Below are positions 25,138-39,919 of a stretch of DNA of 64,000 nucleotides, piece after piece. A model generated the notes under the pieces. It did not search any database. It worked only from the letters and a program-made list of their open reading frames with translations, and had not been told where the DNA came from. The stretch's first letter is position 1; every line of letters starts with the position of its first letter. Source of the stretch: Megachile rotundata (taxonomy: Eukaryota > Arthropoda > Insecta > Hymenoptera > Megachilidae); NCBI RefSeq assembly GCF_050947335.1, contig NW_027473315.1, forward strand, positions 1,054,001-1,118,000, read 5' to 3'. The position numbers and the translations under genes are program-made.

Positions 25138-28100
25138 TGATTGTGATTGTATGATTGTGATTGTATGATTGTGATTGTATGATTGTGATTGTATGATTGT
25201 GATTGTATGATTGCGATAGTATGATTGTGATTGTATGATTGTGATTGTATGATTGTGATTGTATGATTGTGATTGTATGATTGTGATTGTATGATTGTGA
25301 TTGTATGATTGTGATTGTATGATTGTAATTGTATGATTGTGATTGTATGATTGTGATTGTATGATTGTGATTGTATGATTGCGATAGTATGATTGCGATA
25401 GTATGATTGCGATTGTATGATTGCGATTGTATGATTGGGATTGTATGATTGTGATTGTATGATTGTGATTGTATGATTGTGATTGTATGATTGTGATTGT
25501 ATCATTGTGATTGTATGATTGTGATCGTATGATTGTGATCGTATGATTGTGATCGTATGATTGTGATCGTATGATTGTGATTGTATGATTGTGATTGTAT
25601 GATTGTGATTGTATGATTGTGATTGTATGATTGTGATTGTATGATTGTGATTGTATGATTGTGATTGTATGAATGTGATTGTATGATTGTGATTGTATGA
25701 TTGTGATTGTATGATTGTGATTGTATGATTGTGATTGTATGATTGCGATAGTATGATTGTGATTGTATGATTGTGATTGTATGATTGTGATTGTATGATT
25801 GTGATTGTATCATTGTGATTGTATGATTGTGATCATATGATTGTCATCGTATGATTGTGATTGTATGATTGTTTTTGTATGATTGTGATTGTATAATAGC
25901 AATTGTATGATTGTCTTCGTATGATTGTGATCGTATGATTGTGATTGTATGATTGTGATTGTATGATTGTGATTGTATGATTGTGATTGTATCATTGTGA
26001 TTGTATGATTGTGATCATATGATTGTGATTGTATGATTGTGATTGTATGATTGTTTTTGTATGATTGTGATTGTATGATTGTGATTGTATGATTGCGATA
26101 GTATGATTGTGATTGTATGATTGTGATTGTATGATTGTGATTGTACGATTGTGATTGTATGATTGTGATTGTATGATTGTGATTGTATGATTGTTTTTGT
26201 ATGATTGTGATTGTATAGTAGTAATTGTATGATTGTCATCGTATGATTGTCATTGTATGATTGTGATTTTATCATTGTGATTGAATGATTGTGAGTGTAT
26301 GATTGCGATTGTATGATTGCGATCATATGATTGTGATTGTATTATTGTGGTTGTATGATTGTGATTGTATGATTGTGATTGTATGATTGTGATTGTATGA
26401 TTGCGATAGTATGATTGTGATTGTATGATTGTGATTGTATGATTGTGATTGTATGATTGTGATTGTATCATTGTGATTGTATGATTGTGATCATATGATT
26501 GTGATTGTATGATTGTGATTGTATGATTGTTTTTGTATGATTGTGATTGTATGATTGTGATTGTACGATTGTGATTGTATGATTGTGATTGTATTATTGT
26601 GATTGTATGATTGTGATTGTATGATTGTGATTGTATGATTGCGATAGTATGATTGTGATTGTATGATTGTGATTGTATGATTGTGATTGTATGATTGCGA
26701 TAGTATGATTGTGATTGTATGATTGTGATTGTATGATTGTGATTGTATAATTGTGATTGTATGATTGAGATTGTATGATTGTGATTGTATTATTGTGATT
26801 GTATGATTGTGATTGTATGATTGTGATTGTATGATTGTGATTGTATGATTGTTTTTGTATGATTGTGATTGTATAGTAGTAATTGTATGATTGTCATCGT
26901 ATGATTGTGATTGTACGATTGTTTTTGTATGATTGTGATTGTATAGTAGTAATTGTATGATTGACTTCGTATGATTGTGATCGTATGATTGTGATTGTAT
27001 GATTGTGATTGTATGATTGTTTTTGTATGATTGTGATTGTATGATTGTGATTGTATGATTGTGATTGCATGATTGTGGTTGTATGATTATGGTTCTATTA
27101 TTGTGATTGTATGATTTTTCTTGTATGATTATGATCGTATGATTGTAATTGCATGATTGTGATTGTATGATTGTGATTGTATGATTGTGATTGTATGATT
27201 GTGATTATATGATTGGGATAGTATGATTGTGACTGTATGATTGTGATTGTATGATTGTGATTGTATTATTGTGATTGTATGATTGTGATTGTATGACTGC
27301 GATAGCATGATTGTGATTGTATGTTTGTGATTGTATGATTGTGATTGTATGATTGAGATTGTATGATTGTGATTGTATTATTGTGATTGTGTGATTGTGA
27401 TTGTATGGTTGTGATTGTATGATTGTGATTGTATGATTGTGATTGTATGGTTGTGATTGTATGATTGCGATAGTATGATTGCGATTGTATGATTGTGATT
27501 GTATGATTGTGATTGTATGATTGTGATTGTATGATTGTGATTGTATGATTGTGATTGTATGATTGTGATTGTATGATTGTGTTTGTATTATTGTGATTGT
27601 ATGATTGCGATAGTATGATTGTGATTGTACGATTGTGATTGTATGATTGTCTTCGTATGATTGTGATCGTATGATTGTGATTGTATGATTGTGATTGTAT
27701 GATTGTGATTGTATCATTGTGATTGTATGATTGTGATCATATGATTGTGATTGTATGATTGTGATTGTATGATTGTTTTTGTATGATTGTGATTGTATAG
27801 TAGTAATTGTATGATTGTCATCGTATGATTGTGATTGTATGATTGTTTTTGTATGATTGTGATTGTATAGTAGTAATTGTATGATTGTCTTCGTATGATT
27901 GTGATCGTATGGTTGTGATTGTATGATTGTGATTGTATGATTGTGATTGTATGATTGTGATTGTATCATTGTGATTGTATGATTGTGATCATATGATTGT
28001 GATTGTATGATTGTGATTGTATGATTGTTTTTGTATGATTGTGATTGTATGATTGTGATTGTATGATTGTGATTGTATGATTGTGATTGTATTATTGTGA

Positions 28101-29841
28101 TTGTATGATTGTGATTGTATGATTGTGATTGTATGATTGCGATAGTATGATTGTGATTGTATGATTGTGATTGTATGATTGTGATTGTATGATTGAGATT
28201 GAATGATTGTGATTGTATGATTGTGATTGTATGATTGAGATTGTATGATTGTGATTGTATTATTGTGATTGTATGATTGTGATTGTATGATTGTGATTGT
28301 ATGATTCTGAATGTATGATTGTGATTGTATGATTGTGATTGTATGATTGTGATTGTATGATTGTTTTTGTATGATTGTGATTGTATAGTATTAATTGTAT
28401 GATTGTCATCGTATGATTGTGATTGTATGATTGTTTTTGTATGATTGTGATCGTATGATTGTGATTGTATGATTGTGATTGTATGATTGTGATCGTATGA
28501 TTGTGATTGTATGATTGTGATTGTATGATTGTGATTGTATGATTGTGACTGTATCATTGCGATTGTATGATTGTGATCATATGATTGTGATCATATGATT
28601 GTGATTGTATGATTGTCATCGTATGATTGTGATTGTATGATTGTTTTTGTATGATTGTGATCGTATGATTGTGATTGTATGATTGTGATTGTATGATTGT
28701 GATCGTATGATTGTGATTGTATGATTGTGATTGTATGATTGTGATTGTATGATTGTGACTGTATCATTGCGATTGTATGATTGTGATCATATGATTGTGA
28801 TCATATGATTGTGATTGTATGATTGTGATTGTATGATTGTTTTTGTATGATTGTGATTGTATGATTGTGATTGTATAGTAGTAATTGTATGATTGTCTTC
28901 GTATGATTGTGATCGTATGATTGTGATTGTATGATTGTGATTGTATGATTGTGATTGTATGATTGTGATTGTATCATTGTGATTGTATGATTGTGATCAT
29001 ATGATTGTGATTGTATGATTGTGATTGTATGATTGTTTTTGTATGATTGTGATTGTATGATTGTGATTGTATGATTGTGATTGTATGATTGTGATTGTAT
29101 GATTGTGATTGTATTATTGTGATTGTATGATTGTGATTGTATGATTGTGATTGTATGATTGTGATTGTATGATTGTGATTGTATGATTGTGATTGTATGA
29201 TTGAGATTGTATGATTGTGATTGTATTATTGTGATTGTATGATTGTGATTGTATGATTGTGATTGTATGATTGTGAATGTATGATTGTGATTGTATGATT
29301 GTGATTGTATGATTGTGATTGTATGATTGTTTTTGTATGATTGTGATTGTATAGTAGTAATTGTATGATTGTCATCGTATGATTGTGATTGTATGATTGT
29401 TTTTGTATGATTGTGATTGTATAGTAGCAATTGTATGATTGTCTTCGTATGATTGTGATCGTATGATTGTGATTGTATGATTGTGATTGTATGATTGTGA
29501 TTGTATGATTGCGATTGTATCATTGTGATTGTATGATTGTGATCATATGATTGTGATTGTATGATTGTTTTTGTATGATTGTGATTGCATGATTGTGATT
29601 GTATGATTGTGATTGTATGATTGTTTTTGTATGATTGTTTTTGTATGATTGTGATTGTATGATTGTGATTGTATTATTGTGATTGTATGATTGTGATTGT
29701 ATGATTGTGATTGTATGATTGCGATAGTATGATTGTGATTGTATGATTGTGATTGTATGATTGTGATTGTATGATTGCGATAGTATGATTGTGATTGTAT
29801 GATTGTGATTGTATGATTGTGATTGTATAATTGTGATTGTA
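25138..29841 (+). repeat. Mixed array with a single beta cassette
   Basis: Background units, 70-bp modules and one beta (27056). The part 26050-26838 recurs at 30894-31682 (offset 4,844) and 36704-37492. The part 27.5-29.5 kb resembles 18.7-19.6, 46.1-47.7 and 58.1-59.9 kb, marked by TGATTCTGAATGTA and repeated TGATTGTGATCATA pairs. No gene is seen. Confidence 0.75.
27056..27153 (+). repeat. Beta cassette without alpha
   Basis: Seven beta units are intact. The sequence upstream is a TAGTAGTAATTGTA block ending in TGATTGACTTCGTA, a variant also seen near 10.6, 32.1 and 37.9 kb. Confidence 0.9.
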
Positions 29842-30575
29842 TGATTGAGATTGTATGATTGTGATTGTATTATTGTGATTGTATGATTGTGATTGTATGA
29901 TTGTGATTGTGTGATTGTGAATGTATGATTGCGATTGTATGATAGTGATTGTGTGATTCTGATTGTATGATTGTTTTTGTATGATTGTGATTGTATAGTA
30001 GTAATTATATGATTGTCATCGTATGATTGTGATTGTATGATTGTTTTTGTATGATTGTGATTGTATAGTAGTAACTGTATGATTGTCTTCGTATGATTGT
30101 GATCGTATGATAGTGATTGTATGATTGTGATTGTATGATTGTGATTGTATAATTGTGATTGTATGATTGAGATTGTACGTTTGTGATTGTATTATTGTGA
30201 TTGTATTATTGCGATTGTATGATTATGATTGTATGATTGTGATTGTATGACTGCGATAGCATGATTGTGATTGTATGTTTGTGATTGTATGATTGTGATT
30301 GTATGATTGAGATTGTATGATTGTGATTGTATTATTGTGATTGTGTGATTGTGGTTGTATGATTGTTATTGTATGATTGTGAATGTATGATTGTGATTGT
30401 ATGATTGTGATTGTATGATTGAGATTGTATGATTGTTTTCGTATGATTGTGATTGTATAGTAGTAATTGTATGATTGTCATCATATGATTGTGATTGTAT
30501 GATTGTTTTTGTATGATTGTGATTGTATAGTAGTAATTGTATGATTGTCTTCGTATGATTGTGATCGTATGATTG
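29842..30575 (+). repeat. Segmental duplication H, left copy (offset 2,618 bp)
   Basis: Matches 32460-33193, including the rare TGATTGTGATTGTG, TGATTGCGATTGTA, CGTTTGTGATTGTA and doubled TTATTG units. Confidence 0.8.
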
Positions 30576-32461
30576 TGATTGTATCATTGTGATTGAATGA
30601 TTGTGAGCGTATGATTGTGAGTGTATGATTGTGATTGTATGATTGCTTTTGTATGATTGTGATTGTATGATTGTGATCGTACGATTGTGATCGTATGATT
30701 GTGATTGTATGATTGTGATCGTTTGATTGTGGTTGTATAATTATGGTTCTATTATTGTGATTGTATGATTGTTCTTGTATGATTATGATCATATGATTGT
30801 AATTGCATGATTGTGATTGTATGATTGTGATTGTATGATTGTGATTGTATGATTGTGATTGTATGATTGCGATAGTATGATTGTGATTGTATGATTGTGA
30901 TTGTATGATTGTGATTGTATGATTGTGATTGTATGATTGCGATAGTATGATTGTGATTGTATGATTGTGATTGTATGATTGTGATTGTACGATTGTGATT
31001 GTATGATTGTGATTGTATGATTGTGATTGTATGATTGTTTTTGTATGATTGTGATTGTATAGTAGTAATTGTATGATTGTCATCGTATGATTGTCATTGT
31101 ATGATTGTGATTTTATCATTGTGATTGAATGATTGTGAGTGTATGATTGCGATTGTATGATTGCGATCGTATGATTGTGATTGTATTATTGTGGTTGTAT
31201 GATTGTGATTGTATGATTGTGATTGTATGATTGTGATTGTATGATTGCGATAGTATGATTGTGATTGTATGATTGTGATTGTATGATTGTGATTGTATGA
31301 TTGTGATTGTATCATTGTGATTGTATGATTGTGATCATATGATTGTGATTGTATGATTGTGATTGTATGATTGTTTTTGTATGATTGTGATTGTATGATT
31401 GTGATTGTACGATTGTGATTGTATGATTGTGATTGTATTATTGTGATTGTATGATTGTGATTGTATGATTGTGATTGTATGATTGCGATAGTATGATTGT
31501 GATTGTATGATTGTGATTGTATGATTGTGATTGTATGATTGCGATAGTATGATTGTGATTGTATGATTGTGATTGTATGATTGTGATTGTATAATTGTGA
31601 TTGTATGATTGAGATTGTATGATTGTGATTGTATTATTGTGATTGTATGATTGTGATTGTATGATTGTGATTGTATGATTGTGAATGTATGATTGTGATT
31701 GTATGATAGTGATTGTGTGATTCTGATTGTATGATTGCTTTTGTATGATTGTGATTGTATAGTAGTAATTGTATGATTGTCATCGTATGATTGTGATTGT
31801 ATGATTGTGATTGTATAGTAGTAATTGTATGATTGTCTTCGTATGATTGTGATCGTATGATTGTGATTGTATGATTGTGGTTGTATGATTGTGATTGTAT
31901 GATTGTGATTGTATCATTGTGATTGTATGATTGTGATCATATGAGTGTGATTGTATGATTGTGATTGTATGATTGTTTTTGTATGATTGTGATTGTATAG
32001 TAGTAATTGTATGATTGTCATCGTATGATTGTGATTGTACGATTGTTTTTGTATGATTGTGGTTGTATAGTAGTAATTGTATGATTGACTTCGTATGATT
32101 GTGATCGTATGATTGTGATTGTATGATTGTGATTGTATGATTGTTTTTGTATGATTGTGATTGTATAGTAGTAATTGTATGATTGTCATCGTATGATTGT
32201 GATTGTATGATTGTTTTTGTATGATTGTGATTGTATAGTAGTAATTGTATGATTGTCTTCGTATGATTGTGATCGTATGATTGTGATTGTATGTTTGTGA
32301 TTGTGTGATTGTGATTGTATCATTGTGATTGTATGATTGTGATCATATGATTGTGATTGTATGATTGTGATTGTATGATTGTGATTGTATGATTGTGATT
32401 GTATGATTGTGATTGTATGATTGTGATTGTATGATTGTGATTGTATGATTGCGATAGTATG
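30575..32461 (+). repeat. Segmental duplication I, left copy (offset 5,810 bp)
   Basis: Matches 36385-38271 at a constant offset with very few differences. One is TAGTAGTAATTGTA here against TCGTTGTAATTGTA near 38046. It contains a gamma-b cassette, TGAGTGTGATTGTA and TGATTGACTTCGTA markers. Confidence 0.85.
30584..30807 (+). repeat. Gamma cassette, gamma-b
   Basis: Carries TGATTGCTTTTGTA and the gamma-b core; partner at 36394 (offset 5,810). Confidence 0.95.
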
Positions 32462-33193
32462 ATTGAGATTGTATGATTGTGATTGTATTATTGTGATTGT
32501 ATGATTGTGATTGTATGATTGTGATTGTGTGATTGTGAATGTATGATTGCGATTGTATGATAGTGATTGTGTGATTCTGATTGTATGATTGTTTTTGTAT
32601 GATTGTGATTGTATAGTAGTAATTGTATGATTGTCATCGTATGATTGTGATTGTATGATTGTTTTTGTATGATTGTGATTGTATAGTAGTAACTGTATGA
32701 TTGTCTTCGTATGATTGTGATCGTATGATAGTGATTGTATGATTGTGATTGTATGATTGTGATTGTATAATTGTGATTGTATGATTGAGATTGTACGTTT
32801 GTGATTGTATTATTGTGATTGTATTATTGTGATTGTATGATTATGATTGTATGATTGTGATTGTATGACTGCGATAGCATGATTGTGATTGTATGTTTGT
32901 GATTGTATGATTGTGATTGTATGATTGAGATTGTATGATTGTGATTGTATTATTGTGATTGTGTGATTGTGGTTGTATGATTGTTATTGTATGATTGTGA
33001 ATGTATGATTGTGATTGTATGATTGTGATTGTATGATTGAGATTGTATGATTGTTTTCGTATGATTGTGATTGTATAGTAGTAATTGTATGATTGTCATC
33101 ATATGATTGTGATTGTATGATTGTTTTTGTATGATTGTGATTGTATAGTAGTAATTGTATGATTGTCTTCGTATGATTGTGATCGTATGATTG
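32460..33193 (+). repeat. Segmental duplication H, right copy
   Basis: Partner of 29842-30575. Confidence 0.8.
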
Positions 33194-33229
33194 TGATCGT
33201 ATGATTGTGATTGTATGATTGTGATTGTA

Positions 33230-33453
33230 TCATTGTGATTGAATGATTGTGAGCGTATGATTGTGAGTGTATGATTGTGATTGTATGATTGTTTTTGTAT
33301 GATTGTGATTGTATGATTGTGATCGTACGATTGTGATCGTATGATTGTGATTGTATGATTGTGATCGTTTGATTGTGGTTGTATAATTATTGTTCTATTA
33401 TTGTGATTGTATGATTGTTCTTGTATGATTATGATCGTATGATTGTAATTGCA
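33230..33453 (+). repeat. Gamma cassette, gamma-a
   Basis: Flanks follow the 20-22 kb block, but the core has TAATTATTGTTCTA, not the GGTCTA change. It therefore descends from the form before that mutation, or from another gamma-a copy. Confidence 0.95.
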
Positions 33454-35777
33454 TGATTGTGATTGTATGATTGTGATTGTATGATTGTGATTGTATGATT
33501 GTGATTGTATGGTTGTGATTGTATGATTGCGATAGTATGATTGTGATTGTATGATTGTGATTGTATTATTGTGATTGTATGATTGCGATAGTATGATTGT
33601 GATTGTATGATTGTGATTGTATGATTGTCTTCGTACGATTGTGATCGTATGATTGTGATCGTATGATTGTGATTGTATGATTGTGATTGTATGATTGTGA
33701 TTGTATCATTGTGATTGTATGATTGTGATCATATGATTCTGATTGTATGATTGTGATTGTATAGTAGTAATTGTATGATTGTCATCGTATGATTGTGATT
33801 GTATGATTGTTTTTGTATGATTGTGATTGTATAGTAGTAATTGTATGATTGTCTTCGTATGATTGTGATCGTATGATTGTGATCGTATGATTGTGATTGT
33901 ATGATTGTGATTGTATGATTGTGATTGTATGACTGTGATTGTATCATTGCGATTGTATGATTGTGATCATATGATTGTGATCATATGATTGTGATTGTAT
34001 GATTGTGATTGTATGATTGTTTTTGTATGATTGTGATTGTATGATTGTGATTGTATAGTAGTAATTGTATGATTGTCTTCGTATGATTGTGATCGTATGA
34101 TTGTGATTGTATGATTGTGATTGTATGATTGTGATTGTATGATTGTGATTGTATCATTGTGATTGTATGATTGTGATCATATGATTGTGATTGTATGATT
34201 GTGATTGTATGATTGTGATTGTATGATTGTGATTGTATGATTGTTTTTGTATGATTGTGATTGTATGATTGTGATTGTATGATTGTTATTGTATGATTGT
34301 TATTGTATGATTGTGATTGTATGATTGTGATTGTATGATTGTGATTGTATGATTGTGAATGTATGATTGTGATTGTATGATTGTGATTGTATGATTGTGA
34401 TTGTATGATTGTGTTTGTATGATTGTGATTGTATAGTAGTAATTGTATGATTGTCATCGTATGATTGTGATTGTATGATTGTTTTTGTATGATTGTGATT
34501 GTATAGTAGCAATTGTATGATTGTCTTCGTATGATTGTGATCGTATGATTGTGATTGTATGATTGTGATTGTATGATTGTGATTGTATGATTGTGATTGT
34601 ATCATTGTGATTGTATGATTGTGATCATATGATTGTGATTGTATGATTGTGATTGTATGATTGTTTTTGTATGATTGTGATTGTATGATTGTGATTGTAT
34701 GATTGTGATTGTATGATTGTGATTGTATGATTGTGATTGTATGATTGTGATTGTATGATTGTGATTGTATGATTGTGATTGTATGATTGCGATAGTATGA
34801 TTGCGATAGTATGATTGCGAAAGTATGATTGTGATTGTATGATTGTGATTGTATGATTGTGATTGTATGATTGTGATTGTATGATTGTGATTGTATGATT
34901 GTGATTGTATCATTGTGATTGTATGATTGTGATCGTATGATTGTGATTGTATGATTGTGATTGTATGATTGTTTTTGTATGATTGTGATTGTATGATTGT
35001 GATTGTATGATTGTGATTGTATGATTGTGATTGTATGAATGTGATTGTATGATTGTGATTGTATGATTGTGATTGTATGATTGTGATTGTATGATTGTGA
35101 TTGTATGATTGCGATAGTATGATTGTGATTGTATGATTGTGATTGTATGATTGTGATTGTATGATTGTGATTGTATCATTGTGATTGTATGATTGTGATC
35201 ATATGATTGTCATCGTATGATTGTGATTGTATGATTGTTTTTGTATGATTGTGATTGTATAATAGCAATTGTATGATTGTCTTCGTATGATTGTGATCGT
35301 ATGATTGTGATTGTATGATTGTGATTGTATGATTGTGATTGTATGATTGTGATTGTATCATTGTGATTGTATGATTGTGATCATATGATTGTGATTGTAT
35401 GATTGTGATTGTATGATTGTTTTTGTATGATTGTGATTGTATGATTGTGATTGTATGATTGTGATTGTATGATTGTGGTTGTATGATTGTGATTGTATTA
35501 TTGTGATTGTATGATTGTGATTGTATGATTGTGATTGTATGATTGCGATAGTATGATTGTGATTGTATGATTGTGATTGTATGATTGTGATTGTATGATT
35601 GTGATTGTATGATTGCGATAGTATGATTGTGATTGTATGATTGTGAATGTATGATTGTGATTGTATGATAGTGATTGTGTGATTCTGATTGTATGATTGT
35701 TTTTGTATGATTGTGATTGTATAGTAGTAATTGTATGATTGTCATCGTATGATTGTGATTGTATGATTGTGATTGTA

Positions 35778-36001
35778 TCATTGTGATTGAATGATTGTGA
35801 GCGTATGATTGTGAGTGTATGATTGTGATTGTATGATTGCTTTTGTATGATTGTGATTGTATGATTGTGATCGTACGATTGTGATCGTATGATTGTGATT
35901 GTATGATTGTGATCGTTTGATTGTGGTTGTATAATTATGGTTCTATTATTGTGATTGTATGATTGTTCTTGTATGATTATGATCATATGATTGTAATTGC
36001 A
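35778..36001 (+). repeat. Gamma cassette, gamma-b
   Basis: First of two gamma-b copies 616 bp (44 units) apart. Confidence 0.95.
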
Positions 36002-36384
36002 TGATTGTGATTGTATGATTGTGATTGTATGATTGTGATTGTATGATTGTGATTGTATGATTGCGATAGTATGATTGTGATTGTATGATTGTGATTGTAT
36101 GATTGTGATTGTATGATTGTGATTGTATGATTGCGATAGTATGATTGTGATTGTATGATTGTGATTGTATGATTGTGATTGTACGATTGTGATTGTATGA
36201 TTGTGATTGTATGATTGTGATTGTATGATTGCGATAGTATGATTGTGATTGTATGATTGTGAATGTATGATTGTGATTGTATGATAGTGATTGTGTGATT
36301 CTGATTGTATGATTGTTTTTGTATGATTGTGATTGTATAGTAGTAATTGTATGATTGTCATCGTATGATTGTGATTGTATGATT

Positions 36385-38271
36385 GTGATTGTATCATTGT
36401 GATTGAATGATTGTGAGCGTATGATTGTGAGTGTATGATTGTGATTGTATGATTGCTTTTGTATGATTGTGATTGTATGATTGTGATCGTACGATTGTGA
36501 TCGTATGATTGTGATTGTATGATTGTGATCGTTTGATTGTGGTTGTATAATTATGGTTCTATTATTGTGATTGTATGATTGTTCTTGTATGATTATGATC
36601 ATATGATTGTAATTGCATGATTGTGATTGTATGATTGTGATTGTATGATTGTGATTGTATGATTGTGATTGTATGATTGCGATAGTATGATTGTGATTGT
36701 ATGATTGTGATTGTATGATTGTGATTGTATGATTGTGATTGTATGATTGCGATAGTATGATTGTGATTGTATGATTGTGATTGTATGATTGTGATTGTAC
36801 GATTGTGATTGTATGATTGTGATTGTATGATTGTGATTGTATGATTGTTTTTGTATGATTGTGATTGTATAGTAGTAATTGTATGATTGTCATCGTATGA
36901 TTGTCATTGTATGATTGTGATTTTATCATTGTGATTGAATGATTGTGAGTGTATGATTGCGATTGTATGATTGCGATCGTATGATTGTGATTGTATTATT
37001 GTGGTTGTATGATTGTGATTGTATGATTGTGATTGTATGATTGTGATTGTATGATTGCGATAGTATGATTGTGATTGTATGATTGTGATTGTATGATTGT
37101 GATTGTATGATTGTGATTGTATCATTGTGATTGTATGATTGTGATCATATGATTGTGATTGTATGATTGTGATTGTATGATTGTTTTTGTATGATTGTGA
37201 TTGTATGATTGTGATTGTACGATTGTGATTGTATGATTGTGATTGTATTATTGTGATTGTATGATTGTGATTGTATGATTGTGATTGTATGATTGCGATA
37301 GTATGATTGTGATTGTATGATTGTGATTGTATGATTGTGATTGTATGATTGCGATAGTATGATTGTGATTGTATGATTGTGATTGTATGATTGTGATTGT
37401 ATAATTGTGATTGTATGATTGAGATTGTATGATTGTGATTGTATTATTGTGATTGTATGATTGTGATTGTATGATTGTGATTGTATGATTGTGAATGTAT
37501 GATTGTGATTGTATGATAGTGATTGTGTGATTCTGATTGTATGATTGCTTTTGTATGATTGTGATTGTATAGTAGTAATTGTATGATTGTCATCGTATGA
37601 TTGTGATTGTATGATTGTGATTGTATAGTAGTAATTGTATGATTGTCTTCGTATGATTGTGATCGTATGATTGTGATTGTATGATTGTGGTTGTATGATT
37701 GTGATTGTATGATTGTGATTGTATCATTGTGATTGTATGATTGTGATCATATGAGTGTGATTGTATGATTGTGATTGTATGATTGTTTTTGTATGATTGT
37801 GATTGTATAGTAGTAATTGTATGATTGTCATCGTATGATTGTGATTGTACGATTGTTTTTGTATGATTGTGGTTGTATAGTAGTAATTGTATGATTGACT
37901 TCGTATGATTGTGATCGTATGATTGTGATTGTATGATTGTGATTGTATGATTGTTTTTGTATGATTGTGATTGTATAGTAGTAATTGTATGATTGTCATC
38001 GTATGATTGTGATTGTATGATTGTTTTTGTATGATTGTGATTGTATCGTTGTAATTGTATGATTGTCTTCGTATGATTGTGATCGTATGATTGTGATTGT
38101 ATGTTTGTGATTGTGTGATTGTGATTGTATCATTGTGATTGTATGATTGTGATCATATGATTGTGATTGTATGATTGTGATTGTATGATTGTGATTGTAT
38201 GATTGTGATTGTATGATTGTGATTGTATGATTGTGATTGTATGATTGTGATTGTATGATTGCGATAGTATG
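36385..38271 (+). repeat. Segmental duplication I, right copy
   Basis: Partner of 30575-32461; it ends where TGATTGAGATTGTA in the left copy faces consensus here. Confidence 0.85.
36394..36617 (+). repeat. Gamma cassette, gamma-b
   Basis: Second of the 616-bp pair, and also partner of 30584 at offset 5,810. Confidence 0.95.
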
Positions 38272-38689
38272 ATTGTGATTGTATGATTGTGATTGTATGA
38301 TTGTGATTGTATGATTGTGATTGTATCATTGTGATTGTATGATTGTGATCATATGATTGTCATCGTATGATTGTGATTGTATGATTGTTTTTGTATGATT
38401 GTGATTGTATAGTAGCAATTGTATGATTGTCTTCGTATGATTGTGATCGTATGATTGTGATTGTATGATTGTGATTGTATGATTGTGATTGTATCATTGT
38501 GATTGTATGATTGTGATCATATGATTGTGATTGTATGATTGTGATTGTATGATTGTTTTTGTATGATTGTGATTGTATGATTGTGATTGTATGATTGTGA
38601 TTGTATGATTGTGATTGTATGATTGTGATTGTATGATTGTGATCATATGATTGTGATCGTATGATTGTGATTGTATGATTGTTTTTGTA

Positions 38690-38857
38690 TGATTGTGATT
38701 GTATGATTGTGATTGTATGATTGTGATTGTATGATTGTGATTGTATGATTGTGATTGTATGATTGTGATTGTATGATTGTGATTGTATGATTGTGATTGT
38801 ATGATTGTGATTGTATGATTGTGATTGTATGATTGTGATTGTATGATTGTGATTGTA
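38690..38857 (+). repeat. Longest pure consensus run noticed (12 units)
   Basis: Twelve identical TGATTGTGATTGTA units between a TGATTGTTTTTGTA unit and a TGACTGTGATTGTA unit. Another run of 11 is at 11266-11419. Confidence 0.85.
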
Positions 38858-39333
38858 TGACTGTGATTGTATGATTGCGATAGTATGATTGTGATTGTAT
38901 GATTGTGATTGTATGATTGTGATTGTATGATTGTGATTGTATGATTGTGATTGTATCATTGTGATTGTATGATTGTGATCGTATGATTGTGATTGTATGA
39001 TTGTGATTGTATGATTGTTTTTGTATGATTGTGATTGTATGATTGTGATTGTACGATTGTGATTGTATGATTGTGATTGTATTATTGTGATTGTATGATT
39101 GTGATTGTATGATTGTGATTGTATGATTGCGATAGTATGATTGTGATTGTATGATTGTGATTGTATGATTGTGATTGTATGATTGCGATAGTATTATTGT
39201 GATTGTATGATTGTGATTGTCCGATTGTGATTGTATAATTGTGATTGTATGATTGAGATTGTATGATTGTGATTGTATTATTGTGATTGTATGATTGTGA
39301 TCATATGATTGTGATTGTATGATTGTGATTGTA

Positions 39334-39346
39334 TGATGTTTTTGTA
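39334..39346 (+). other. 13-bp unit (TGATGTTTTTGTA), register slip 4
   Basis: One T missing from TGATTGTTTTTGTA. It sits immediately left of where the 11.27-kb unit begins. Register moves from 8 to 7 modulo 14. Confidence 0.95.
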
Positions 39347-39906
39347 TGATTGTGATTGTATGATTGTGATTGTATGATTGTGATTGTACGATTGTGATTG
39401 TATGATTGTGATTGTATTATTGTGATTGTATGATTGTGATTGTATGATTGTGATTGTATGATTGCGATAGTATGATTGTGATTGTATGATTGTGATTGTA
39501 TGATTGTGATTGTATGATTGCGATAGTGTGATTGTGATTGTATGATTGTGATTGTATGATTGTGATTGTATCATTGGGATTGTATGATTGTGATCATATG
39601 AGTGTGATTGTATGATTGTGATTGTACGATTGTGATTGTATGATTGTGATTGTATTATTGTGATTGTATGATTGTGATTGTATGATTGTGATTGTATGAT
39701 TGCGATAGTATGATTGTGATTGTATGATTGTGATTGTATGATTGTGATTGTATGATTGCGACAGTATTATTGTGATTGTATGATTGTGATTGTATGATTG
39801 TGATTGTATAATTGTGATTGTATGATTGAGATTGTATGATTGTGATTGTATTATTGTGATTGTATGATTGTGATCATATGATTGTGATTGTATGATTGTG
39901 ATTGTA

Positions 39907-39919
39907 TGATGTTTTTGTA
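39907..39919 (+). other. 13-bp unit (TGATGTTTTTGTA), register slip 5
   Basis: Same lesion as 39334, 573 bp away, preceded by the same units (TGATTGAGATTGTA, TTATTGTGATTGTA, TGATTGTGATCATA); a short local duplication copied it. Confidence 0.95.

Larger units (their letters stand above)
33002..36001 (+). repeat. Segmental duplication F, right copy
   Basis: Partner of 22096-25137. Differences include loss of a TGATTGTTTTTGTA-type unit near 33750 and a gamma without the GGTCTA change. Confidence 0.75.
35611..36842 (+). repeat. 616-bp (44-unit) tandem pair
   Basis: 35611-36226 and 36227-36842 align unit for unit at offset 616, each with one gamma-b cassette. The right half then continues into duplication I, so the two events overlap. 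Confidence 0.85.
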
